DNA of 6,091 nt. Source: Anaerolineae bacterium (GTDB lineage Bacteria > Chloroflexota > Anaerolineae > 4572-78). Position numbers and translations under genes: made by a program. Location of the stretch: positions 1-6,091 of the forward strand of contig JALVZI010000607.1 of NCBI GenBank assembly GCA_027022125.1, written 5' to 3'. Under the pieces are notes generated by a model. The model saw only the letters and a program-made list of their open reading frames with translations. It was not told the origin of the DNA and searched no databases. Positions 1 through 6,091 of this stretch are shown in pieces (the first letter of the stretch is position 1; every line of letters starts with the position of its first letter).

Positions 1-38
1 GTGATTTTCATTTTGAAGATTGCGGCAGTGTATTGCAT
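1..38 (-). CDS. Start of the next operon gene, probably actE (partial, cut by window edge)
   Basis: An ATG at 38-36 shares its A with the last base of the actD stop codon (TAATG), the same arrangement as the actB/actC junction. The frame stays open to the edge and reads MQYTAAIFKMKI. A short GGGA at 45-48 lies 6 bases upstream and could serve as a weak ribosome binding site. A second in-frame ATG (11-9) is an alternative start but has no visible Shine-Dalgarno sequence. In known ACIII operons the gene after actD is usually actE, a small exported monoheme cytochrome c. Too little is visible to confirm a signal peptide or a heme motif, so the identity is inferred only from gene order. The frame could also be open by chance over twelve codons. 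Confidence 0.45.
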   Translation of the reverse strand, partial: MQYTAAIFKMKI

Positions 39-637
39 TAAATTTCCCATGGTCCAACCTCGATAGTAACTTCGCTGACAAGGTCTTCTGTTGTCGGCTC
101 TTGCGGCGAGTGAGCAACATCGGTGACGTTGCCGGGGTTGAGTGTTTGCAAAAAGGCTCTGGTTTTTTCGGCATCAAATTTCGGGTCGGTAGATTCGATG
201 CACAGAAAGAATTTATCGAGCGATGCGCGGTTGAAACCGTCGGCGTTAAAAACGGGATGGTATGGCTGCGGAAGTCCGTTCAGCATAATCATCGCAATAA
301 CGGCGGTCAGTGCGCCAAAAAGGATGGTCATCTCAAAGGTGATGGGTATCCACGCGGGCCAACTGTTAAACGGTTTACCGCCAACTAAAAACGGATAAAA
401 TTCGGTCATACTCAAATACTGCAACCCGTAACCGGTCACTGCGCCGGTAGTTGCGCCCAAAAAGACGATAAACGGCAATTTTGAGTCTTTGCGTCCCAGC
501 GCTTCATTCAATGCTTCTACCGGAAAGGGGGTGTATGCCTCCATTTTGCGGTATCCGGCATCGCGCGCCCGCCGCGCCGCTTCAATCAGCGGTTTCGGCT
601 GGTCGAATTCTGCCATAATGCCATAAAGTTTTGTCAT
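38..637 (-). CDS. actD: ACIII subunit ActD (DUF3341 membrane protein)
   Basis: The product is 199 residues, a normal length for ActD. It belongs to the DUF3341 family, found almost only in ACIII operons. A soluble N-terminal part (1-53, starting MTKLYGIMAEFD) is followed by two membrane helices at about 54-74 and 99-119. Between them and in the second helix lies the signature stretch YPFLVGGKPFNSWPAWIP (81-98) leading into PITFEMTILFG. A conserved C-terminal segment follows, with YHPVFN (126-131) and DKFFLCIEST (141-150). No heme or Fe-S motif is present. In solved ACIII structures ActD packs against the ActC/ActF membrane core; it has no known redox cofactor and its exact role is unsettled. 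It starts 17 bases after the actC stop with GAGGGG (648-653) 10 bases upstream, and its stop overlaps the next ATG. The family call is firm; the function is known only as a structural subunit. Confidence 0.95.
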   Translation of the reverse strand: MTKLYGIMAEFDQPKPLIEAARRARDAGYRKMEAYTPFPVEALNEALGRKDSKLPFIVFLGATTGAVTGYGLQYLSMTEFYPFLVGGKPFNSWPAWIPITFEMTILFGALTAVIAMIMLNGLPQPYHPVFNADGFNRASLDKFFLCIESTDPKFDAEKTRAFLQTLNPGNVTDVAHSPQEPTTEDLVSEVTIEVGPWEI

Positions 638-647
638 CGTTTACTAT

Positions 648-653
648 CCCCTC
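648..653 (-). promoter_or_regulatory. Ribosome binding site of actD
   Basis: GAGGGG on the minus strand lies 10 bases before the actD ATG at 637 and begins immediately after the actC stop codon. It supports the first methionine rather than the in-frame methionine at residue 8. Confidence 0.6.
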
Positions 654-654
654 A

Positions 655-2049
655 TTAGTGATGGTGCGGCAAATGACCTTCTTTTTCCGCAACCAATTCG
701 CGCACTTCAAACATTGATATGGCAGGAAGAACACGAACAAACAAGAAAATCAAAGTGATAAACAAGCCGATGGTTCCCAGATATGTGGCGTAATCCCAGC
801 CGGTGGGAATGTACATATCCCACGCCGACGGCAGGAAGTCGCGGCTCAAACTGGTTACCACAATGATGAACCGTTCCAGCCACATACCCACGTTCACAAT
901 CAGCGCGATAATCCACAGCAATAACTCGTTGGCGCGAACTTTACTGCTCCACAGCAATTGCGGCACAACCGCGTTACAGAACAGCAGCGCCCAATAAAAC
1001 GGGGCATATGGTCCACCGAAACGATTGGAAATCATAAAACTTTCAAACTCGTTGCCGCTGTACCACGCGAAAAACATTTCCATCAAATAACTGTAAAAAA
1101 CGATGGAACCGGTGACCAGCATAATTTTTGCCATATTGTTCAAATGGCGGCGGGTGATAATTTTATTCAGCCCGTAAAACCGACGCAACGGAATCATCAG
1201 CGTCAGCACCATCGCGAAACCGGAATAAATTGCGCCGTCCACAAAATACGGCGGGAACATCGTTGAGTGCCAGCCCGGAATGATACCGGTGGCAAAGTCG
1301 AGACTGACGATGGTGTGCACGGAAATAACCAGCGGGGTAGAAAGCGCCGCCAGCAGCAGATACGTTTTTTGGTAGCGATGCCAGTGCCGCGCCGCGCCGC
1401 GCCAACCGAGCGCGAACATTCCGTAAATGCGTTTTACCACAATGTGCGAGGCTTTATCGCGCAGTGTCGCCAAATCGGGAACCAACCCGACATACCAGAA
1501 CATCAGCGACACCAGCCCATATGTGGAAATGGCGAACACGTCCCACGTCAGCGGGCTGCGGAACTGGGGCCACAGCCCCATCGTGTTGGGCAGTGGCATC
1601 AGCCAGTAGGCAAACCATGGTCGCCCCATATGGATGATGGGGAATGTACCGGCGGCAGCAACAGCGAACAGTGTCATCGCTTCGGCGAAACGGTTGATGG
1701 ATGTGCGCCATTCCTGCCGGAACAGTAGCAAAATCGCTGAAATGAGTGTACCGGCGTGCCCGATACCAATCCACCACACAAAGTTTACAATGGCAAATCC
1801 CCAGCCGACAGGGTTGTTTAGCCCCCAAATACCAACGCCTTTTACAAACAGATACCCCACGCTGACCAGCAGCACGTTCATCAGGGCAAAAGCGATGGCA
1901 AACCCAATCAGCCAGCCGCGCGGCGTGTGTCTCGCCAGCACAATATCGGCAATTTTGCCGGTGACGGAACGGTAATTCTGCCCCGGCGCGATGACCGGTT
2001 CGGCGAGTTGGATTTTCACGGAATCTTTTAACGGTTGCGTTCGTTGCAT
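655..2049 (-). CDS. actC: ACIII quinol-oxidising membrane subunit ActC (NrfD/PsrC family)
   Basis: The product is 464 residues and highly hydrophobic, of the NrfD/PsrC polysulfide-reductase-like family in its ACIII form. I count about ten membrane helices, near 46-70, 82-110, 122-142, 168-190, 230-250, 268-288, 306-330, 350-368, 375-398 and 421-441, in two bundles as expected for the family. Conserved-looking polar residues that fit a quinol site or proton path include H98 (GIGHAG), H140 and R143 (IIHMGRPW), D170 (PLTWD), H245 and D251 (SVHTIVSLDFA) and E392 (WLERF). No heme or cluster motif is seen. In the family this subunit oxidises quinol at the periplasmic side and passes electrons to the Fe-S domain of ActB. 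Its ATG shares one base with the actB stop (TAATG), with GGAGGG 9 bases upstream, so it is probably translationally coupled to actB. The tail ends PHHH before TAA. A second NrfD homologue, ActF, exists in ACIII operons, but the position directly after actB and the length fit ActC. Confidence 0.95.
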   Translation of the reverse strand: MQRTQPLKDSVKIQLAEPVIAPGQNYRSVTGKIADIVLARHTPRGWLIGFAIAFALMNVLLVSVGYLFVKGVGIWGLNNPVGWGFAIVNFVWWIGIGHAGTLISAILLLFRQEWRTSINRFAEAMTLFAVAAAGTFPIIHMGRPWFAYWLMPLPNTMGLWPQFRSPLTWDVFAISTYGLVSLMFWYVGLVPDLATLRDKASHIVVKRIYGMFALGWRGAARHWHRYQKTYLLLAALSTPLVISVHTIVSLDFATGIIPGWHSTMFPPYFVDGAIYSGFAMVLTLMIPLRRFYGLNKIITRRHLNNMAKIMLVTGSIVFYSYLMEMFFAWYSGNEFESFMISNRFGGPYAPFYWALLFCNAVVPQLLWSSKVRANELLLWIIALIVNVGMWLERFIIVVTSLSRDFLPSAWDMYIPTGWDYATYLGTIGLFITLIFLFVRVLPAISMFEVRELVAEKEGHLPHHH

Positions 2050-5045
2050 TACGCCAAACCCTCCAATCTCGGATTGAGATTTTTAATTTTTGCCAGATAG
2101 GTGGTGCGGGGGCGAGTGTTCAACTCTTCCAGCAGGGTATAATCCAGCGGACTAGCTTTCATTTTGGCAATTTCGCTGTCGGGGTCGTTCATATCGCCGA
2201 AAGTGATAGCCTGTGTGGGGCACACCGCCTGACACGCGGTAACAATTTCGCCATCGCGGATGGGACGCCCTTCTTTCTTGGCTTCGATGCGGGCGGCGTT
2301 GATGCGCTGCACACAATAGGTGCATTTTTCCATAATCCCGCGACTGCGAACGGTGACATCGGGATTTTCCAGCATCGCCAGCAGCGGCGATTGTTCAAAA
2401 TCATTGTAATCGAGGAAATTGAACCGCCGCACTTTATACGGGCAGTTGTTGGCGCAGTATCGCGTGCCCACACAGCGATTGTAAATCATATCGTTCAACC
2501 CTTCGGTTGAATGGATGGTCGCTTCAACCGGGCAGACCGCTTCGCAGGGGGCATTTTCGCACTGCTGGCAGTTTAGCGGTTGCAAATAGATGTCGGGGTT
2601 ATCGAGGTCGCCGCCGTAATAGCGGTCAATGCGAATCCAGTGCATTTCGCGCCCTCTGGAAACCTGATCTTTGCCCACCACCGGAATGTTATTTTCGGCT
2701 TGGCAGGCGATGGTACAGGCATTACAGCCGATGCACGCCCCCAAATTGATGGTCATTCCCCATTTGTAGCCGTCATATTCCACCGGAGGATACATCGAAA
2801 TGCCCTTCTCCCCTTCCAGTGATTCCATTTCCTGCGCGAAAGTGGGATTGGCGGCAAATTCTTCCAGCGACCCGGCGCGCGCCAAATTTCTACCTTCCAT
2901 ACTCCAATGGTCTTGCACCGAAACCAGTTTGTATTTCCGCCCGGTGGGGGTAACAGACACCCCATCGGCGAACCAGAGTGCGGCGGTGGTGCGCAGCGGG
3001 TACACATCGAACCCCGTGCCGTTACCCACACTGCCGGCGCGCGTGCGTCCGTACCCCAAATGCACCGTCACCGAATTTTGAGCGTGACCGGGGGTAATCC
3101 ACACCGGAACTTCAATTTTGCGCCCGCTCAATTCCAGCGACACCATATCGCCATTGCTCACACCGAGCGACTCGGCGGTAGCGGGACTGACCAGCGCGGC
3201 ATTATCCCACGTCAGTTTGGTGAACGGACGCGGCAACTCTTGCAGCCAACCGTTGTTCGCCCATTCGCCGCCCCACACACTGGGGTCGGCGCGGAAATTG
3301 ACTTCCAGCGACTGGCTGTCGGTGGCGGCGGGGGCAACATTTGCCAGCGCGCCGGTGTCCACCGCCACAGGTTTCACGGCGGCGGCGCTATCGGCAATCA
3401 ACCCATCGTGCAGCATGGTGCGCCACGGCGCAACAAATTCTGCGTCATCGCGTCCATTCTGCCAATAGGCTTTCACAATCTCGTGGTCGGTGCGCCCGAC
3501 TTTGCCCAGCACCACATCCAGCATTTCATATACCGATTTACCCCCTTCAAACAGCGGGGCAATCAGCGGTTGGATGATGCTTGTCGTGCCATCGAAAGCG
3601 CGGGCATCGCCCCAACTTTCCAGATAATGCAGCGCGGGGATGTGCCAATCGGCTTGATGGGCGGTTTCGTTGCGGTACAGACTGTGCACCACCCGCATTT
3701 TCACTTTCGACATCGCCGCTTCAAAATCCAAATCGGCGGGCGCATCGAAAACCGGATTGCCATCGAGCACCAGCAGCATATCCACACTGCCCGATGCCAT
3801 ATCGCCGACCAATTCCCGCAGCGAATCGAGTTGCCCGCCGGGATTGGCTTCCACCGGTTCCAGATATTCCACTGTGGCGCCGGCATTGCCCAGCGCATCG
3901 TTGATAGCGTGTGCCAGCGCGTGCACCACCGGCGGCTGATGTTCTCCGGCGAGCACCAAACTTTCGCCCGCGTTGGCTTTCAGGTCATCCGCCACCGCAG
4001 AAATCCACGCTTCGGGGATGCCATCGGTGCTGCCCTGCGGCACATCCACCCCCACCGCCGCAGCGATGGCGCGGGCATAGGCTTCGATTTGCCCGGCTTT
4101 CAGCGCCAAACGGTGGTCGGCGCTGCCGCCTGCCAGCGTCGGCGTGCTTTCAACCACATACAGCCGGTTCATGGCGGGTTTACCCATCGCCACCCCGTGC
4201 CGCCCCGCCATAAAATCGCGGGAATAGCGCAAATTGCCCGCACCCGGCGCGAAAAAGTCCGCATCGAGCGAGAGCACAACTTTTGCTTTTTGGAAATGGT
4301 AGCGCGGGGCAACCGGCTCGCCGAAAGCGAGTTTCGCGCCCGCAAAAACGTTATCGCGGTTAATGGGGTCGTATTGATGCCATTTCGCCGCCGGATATTT
4401 CTCCAGCACGGCGTTAATTTGGGCAATCAAACTGGGAGAAGTGACGGTGCGGGTGAGCAATCGCAGCCCCGCGCCATCGGTTTGCGCCGCCAGCGCATCT
4501 TTCAACTCGCCGACAAAAGCATCCCACGTGCTGATTTCTCCCCCTTTGCTGATAACCTGCGCGCGGTCGGGGTCATAAAATGAAAGGATGGATGCCTGCG
4601 CGAAAACGTTGGTCGTGCCGTTGCCGTCGGGATGGTCGGGGTTGCCCTCAATTTTTGTGGGACGCCCTTCGTGGCTTTCGACCAGCGCGCCGTGAGCATA
4701 TCCGCCGAACGGAAATGCAGTGGCAAAATAGAGCGGTTTGCCGCCGGGTGTCAGCGATTCGGGTTGCTCGATATACGGGATGATTTTTTCGTTGCGCTGC
4801 GAAGGCGGGGTGCAGGCAGTTAACCCTGCCAGCGCCAGCGATGCGCCCATCACCCGCAGAAAACCGCGGCGACTGAATTTATCCGACCACGTTTCGGCTT
4901 CGGCGGGAAATTCGTTTTCCAGAAACTCGCGGAACTCGGCGGTGTCTGCCACTTCCTCTAAACTGCGCCAATACCGGCGACCCTGCTTGCCCGCCAATTT
5001 CGCCCGAATTTTTGCCAAATCCAACGGTTGTTTTTCCATTACCAT
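2049..5045 (-). CDS. actB: ACIII subunit ActB, fused molybdopterin-oxidoreductase-like and Fe-S protein
   Basis: This 998-residue protein joins two modules that are separate subunits in related enzymes. Residues 1-58 are a long pre-Tat extension (GRRYWRSLEE at 22-31) typical of MoCo/4Fe-4S proteins with an extended Tat signal. The Tat motif SRRGFL (58-63), a hydrophobic stretch and a lipobox LTAC with C78 follow, so export and lipidation are likely. Residues about 85-700 resemble a molybdopterin oxidoreductase, with a dinucleotide-binding-like domain near 615-700; in studied ACIII this part carries no molybdenum cofactor. The C-terminal ferredoxin-like domain has cysteines 771, 774, 777, 781; 826, 829, 834, 838; 858, 864, 868; 908, 911; 938, 942. 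These fifteen fit three [4Fe-4S] clusters and one [3Fe-4S], which relay electrons from ActC toward the cytochromes. The start at 5045 is preferred over the methionine at 5039 because GGTGA (5053-5057) lies 7 bases before it. The gene follows actA by 30 bases and overlaps actC by one. Confidence 0.97.
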   Translation of the reverse strand: MVMEKQPLDLAKIRAKLAGKQGRRYWRSLEEVADTAEFREFLENEFPAEAETWSDKFSRRGFLRVMGASLALAGLTACTPPSQRNEKIIPYIEQPESLTPGGKPLYFATAFPFGGYAHGALVESHEGRPTKIEGNPDHPDGNGTTNVFAQASILSFYDPDRAQVISKGGEISTWDAFVGELKDALAAQTDGAGLRLLTRTVTSPSLIAQINAVLEKYPAAKWHQYDPINRDNVFAGAKLAFGEPVAPRYHFQKAKVVLSLDADFFAPGAGNLRYSRDFMAGRHGVAMGKPAMNRLYVVESTPTLAGGSADHRLALKAGQIEAYARAIAAAVGVDVPQGSTDGIPEAWISAVADDLKANAGESLVLAGEHQPPVVHALAHAINDALGNAGATVEYLEPVEANPGGQLDSLRELVGDMASGSVDMLLVLDGNPVFDAPADLDFEAAMSKVKMRVVHSLYRNETAHQADWHIPALHYLESWGDARAFDGTTSIIQPLIAPLFEGGKSVYEMLDVVLGKVGRTDHEIVKAYWQNGRDDAEFVAPWRTMLHDGLIADSAAAVKPVAVDTGALANVAPAATDSQSLEVNFRADPSVWGGEWANNGWLQELPRPFTKLTWDNAALVSPATAESLGVSNGDMVSLELSGRKIEVPVWITPGHAQNSVTVHLGYGRTRAGSVGNGTGFDVYPLRTTAALWFADGVSVTPTGRKYKLVSVQDHWSMEGRNLARAGSLEEFAANPTFAQEMESLEGEKGISMYPPVEYDGYKWGMTINLGACIGCNACTIACQAENNIPVVGKDQVSRGREMHWIRIDRYYGGDLDNPDIYLQPLNCQQCENAPCEAVCPVEATIHSTEGLNDMIYNRCVGTRYCANNCPYKVRRFNFLDYNDFEQSPLLAMLENPDVTVRSRGIMEKCTYCVQRINAARIEAKKEGRPIRDGEIVTACQAVCPTQAITFGDMNDPDSEIAKMKASPLDYTLLEELNTRPRTTYLAKIKNLNPRLEGLA
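2059..2064 (-). promoter_or_regulatory. Ribosome binding site of actC, inside the end of actB
   Basis: GGAGGG on the minus strand lies 9 bases before the actC ATG at 2049 and is the strongest Shine-Dalgarno sequence in the operon. It sits within the last codons of actB, so ribosomes finishing actB can restart on actC at the TAATG overlap. Confidence 0.7.
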
Positions 5046-5052
5046 AGTGTTT

Positions 5053-5057
5053 TCACC
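5053..5057 (-). promoter_or_regulatory. Ribosome binding site of actB
   Basis: GGTGA on the minus strand lies 7 bases before the ATG at 5045 and 13 bases before the second in-frame ATG at 5039. The spacing favours the first start, adding MV ahead of MEKQPLDL. Confidence 0.55.
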
Positions 5058-5075
5058 AATCTATGCTTCAAAGAA

Positions 5076-5732
5076 TTACCGATGACAAAGCGAGCAATCG
5101 GTCAGTTGTTTGACTTGAATATCGTATTCCGCCACCAACGCTTTCCCCACTTCCAACTGGTTGGCGGGCGGCTGCCAGTCCATATTGTAAACTTCATCCA
5201 ATGGACGAACATACTGTTCCGGCGCGCGGTGACAGTCCAAACACCACATCATATACAGACTTTCGCCTTTGGCAGTGAGCGCCATTTCATCCACCTGCCC
5301 GTGGCACGTGGAACACCCCACCCCTTTTTTAATGTGAATGCTGTGGTTAAAATAGACATAATCCGCGAGGTTGTTCACCCGCGTCCACTCCAGCGGTTCG
5401 CCGGTTTTGTAACTGTTGCGCACCGGTTCCAGCACCGGCGCATCAGAGAAAATTTGCGAGTGGCAGGTCATACAGGTTTTCACCGGAGGGATACCGGCAA
5501 ATGCCGCTTCGTCCACCGAGGTGTGGCAGTAGAGGCATTCGAGACCCACATCTTTGACGTGGTGACGGTGACTGAACGGAACCGGCTGCTCTCTGGCAAC
5601 ACCGACCATCGTGCTGAACGGCGACAGGATGAACAACCACCCGCCAAAACCAATCAGCCCAACCAGCAACACGCCGCCCACGATGCTCAATTTTGCATAA
5701 ACATTCGCACTTGGATGAAAAATTTGGGACAT
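5076..5732 (-). CDS. actA: ACIII subunit ActA, membrane-anchored pentaheme cytochrome c
   Basis: The chosen start gives 218 residues (MSQIFHPSANVYAKL...). One uncleaved-type membrane helix spans about 15-38, and the rest should be periplasmic. There are five c-type heme motifs: CLYCH (66-70), CMTCH (87-91), CSTCH (140-144), CLDCH (164-168) and CSLCH (213-217). The last one ends one residue before the C-terminus. Extra histidines in FSHRHH (53-58) and FNHSIH (128-133) are candidate distal heme ligands. Five hemes and about this size match ActA of Rhodothermus-type ACIII, where it takes electrons from ActB and passes them on to a soluble or oxidase-bound carrier. The frame is open back to an ATG at 5855, but the extra 41 residues are non-conserved in character and would put the helix far inside the protein. 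AAGGTG (5738-5743) sits 5 bases before the ATG at 5732 and fixes the start. It is the first gene of the operon. Confidence 0.95.
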   Translation of the reverse strand: MSQIFHPSANVYAKLSIVGGVLLVGLIGFGGWLFILSPFSTMVGVAREQPVPFSHRHHVKDVGLECLYCHTSVDEAAFAGIPPVKTCMTCHSQIFSDAPVLEPVRNSYKTGEPLEWTRVNNLADYVYFNHSIHIKKGVGCSTCHGQVDEMALTAKGESLYMMWCLDCHRAPEQYVRPLDEVYNMDWQPPANQLEVGKALVAEYDIQVKQLTDCSLCHR

Positions 5733-5737
5733 TGAGA

Positions 5738-5743
5738 CACCTT
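5738..5743 (-). promoter_or_regulatory. Ribosome binding site of actA, deciding its start
   Basis: AAGGTG on the minus strand lies 5 bases before the ATG at 5732. No comparable site precedes the upstream in-frame ATG at 5855. This supports the 218-residue form of ActA with its membrane helix near the N-terminus. Confidence 0.65.
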
Positions 5744-5817
5744 GCTCTTCATATTTTTTTCTGTGAGAGAAAGTCACGAAAAGATGGCATTTAAAACTAT
5801 GTGAATTATCATTTCGC

Positions 5818-5879
5818 GAGATTAAATCCCCATAAAATGAAAATAAAAACCGCATTAAAAATCTAATGGGAGATTAAAT
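5818..5879. repeat. Pair of 10-base direct repeats, GAGATTAAAT, upstream of actA
   Basis: GAGATTAAAT occurs at 5818-5827 and again at 5870-5879 on the plus strand (ATTTAATCTC on the minus strand). The copies start 52 bases apart, close to five turns of B-DNA, so they would face the same side of the helix. They lie 86 to 147 bases upstream of the actA start. This could be a pair of regulator binding sites, but the region is AT-rich and chance similarity is possible. Confidence 0.4.
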
Positions 5880-5966
5880 TCGGCTGATAAACGGGACTGT
5901 TTGCAAAAATACTCGCTTGTGGCTATGATGCCGGTAATTATGTACTGAGGTTACGCAGTCGACACT

Positions 5967-5993
5967 TTGACAAAACAGATGTTACGATGTAAT
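5967..5993 (+). promoter_or_regulatory. Weak candidate sigma-70-type promoter pointing right
   Basis: A perfect TTGACA (5967-5972) is followed by TGTAAT (5988-5993) after a 15-base spacer, which is shorter than the usual 16-18. It would drive a divergent transcript leaving the window on the right. There is no visible gene to support it, and the host consensus is unknown. Confidence 0.2.
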
Positions 5994-6018
5994 GGCAACA
6001 AATACTGTTAGCGAATTT

Positions 6019-6061
6019 CCCCCATCCCCCCTGTATCCCCCCTTCCCTGAGGGGGAGGGGG
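6019..6061. repeat. C/G-tract block with a short tandem repeat and an imperfect hairpin
   Basis: ATCCCCCCT occurs twice with an 11-base period (6024-6032 and 6035-6043). The second copy runs into an inverted repeat: C-rich arm 6037-6047, loop TGA 6048-6050, and G-rich arm 6051-6061. It pairs as 3 GC, two T-G wobbles, one C-A mismatch and 5 GC. No T-run follows, so it does not look like a standard rho-independent terminator. Blocks of this style are common as dispersed intergenic repeats in bacterial genomes; that identity is inferred. Confidence 0.45.
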
Positions 6062-6091
6062 CAAATCCGCGGCAACACAATATCGAACACT

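Larger units (their letters stand above)
5733..6091. other. Intergenic region upstream of actA, no gene supported
   Basis: These 359 bases to the right edge contain no open frame that I can defend. The part nearest actA (about 5750-5880) is AT-rich, as expected of a leader or promoter region. Beyond 5881 the composition is mixed and ends in C and G tracts. The actA promoter should lie here, but I find no pair of -35 and -10 hexamers with good spacing on the minus strand. GATAAT (5805-5810) and TTTAAT (5822-5827) are possible -10 boxes without a convincing partner, and the species' sigma-factor consensus is unknown. No riboswitch, tRNA or clear terminator was recognised. Confidence 0.6.

Noticed and set aside
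38..637. Plus-strand open frames overlapping actD (20-388 and 123-398)
   Set aside because: They have no family features and lie opposite a clear ActD protein with conserved motifs.
2907..4583. A 558-codon open frame on the plus strand
   Set aside because: It lies wholly antisense to actB, is rich in His, Arg, Pro and Gln in no recognisable pattern, and shows no family motif. Long antisense frames arise easily opposite GC-rich codons. actB is certain from its Tat, lipobox and cluster motifs.
655..5732. Polysulfide/thiosulfate reductase (Psr/Phs) or Nrf/Hmc-type complex instead of ACIII
   Set aside because: Those have separate catalytic and Fe-S subunits and lack DUF3341. The ActB fusion, pentaheme ActA and ActD together are specific to ACIII.
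5733..5855. N-terminal extension of ActA to the upstream ATG at 5855
   Set aside because: The added 41 residues do not look like part of a cytochrome or signal and push the membrane helix inward. A good ribosome binding site lies directly before the ATG at 5732.
6037..6061. Rho-independent terminator
   Set aside because: The stem has wobble pairs and a mismatch, and no T-run follows on either strand. A repeat element is the better reading.
5733..6091. CRISPR array, tRNA or riboswitch in the non-coding right end
   Set aside because: No regularly spaced repeats of CRISPR type, no cloverleaf-like arms and no recognised aptamer motif were seen.

Overview
The window holds most of one operon, read entirely on the minus strand, that encodes Alternative Complex III (ACIII). 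ACIII is a membrane quinol:electron-acceptor oxidoreductase that replaces the cytochrome bc1 complex in many bacteria. In transcription order, right to left, the genes are actA (pentaheme cytochrome c, 5732-5076), actB (large fused molybdoenzyme-like and iron-sulfur subunit, 5045-2049), actC (NrfD-type integral membrane subunit, 2049-655) and actD (two-helix DUF3341 subunit, 637-38). The first codons of another gene, probably actE, run off the left edge (38-1). Each called gene has a recognisable ribosome binding site. The actB/actC and actD/next-gene junctions are both TAATG overlaps, which suggests a tightly coupled transcript.

How the parts work together (known for the family): ActC, with its helix bundle and a quinol site facing the periplasm, oxidises menaquinol or another quinol. 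Electrons pass through the four Fe-S clusters of the ActB C-terminal domain and the ActA hemes to a c-type carrier, and then usually to a haem-copper oxidase. The window supports this directly: five CXXCH motifs in ActA, fifteen cluster-type cysteines in ActB with an extended Tat signal and lipobox, about ten membrane segments in ActC, and the diagnostic ActD motifs. The terminal oxidase and the actE/actF genes would lie beyond the left edge and cannot be seen.

The region right of actA (5733-6091, 359 bases) has no gene I can support. Next to actA it is AT-rich and carries a 10-base direct repeat spaced 52 bases apart. Further out are a weak plus-strand promoter candidate and a C/G-tract block with a short direct repeat and an imperfect hairpin, which resembles a dispersed intergenic repeat.

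The organism is a Gram-negative-type bacterium with Tat and lipoprotein export, c-type cytochrome maturation and respiratory metabolism. The gene order and the fused ActB are seen in Bacteroidota/Rhodothermota and related FCB or Calditrichota/KSB1-like lineages, and also elsewhere. I cannot fix the phylum from this sequence alone. The system is known rather than novel; the points worth checking are the upstream control region, the edge gene and details of the subunits.
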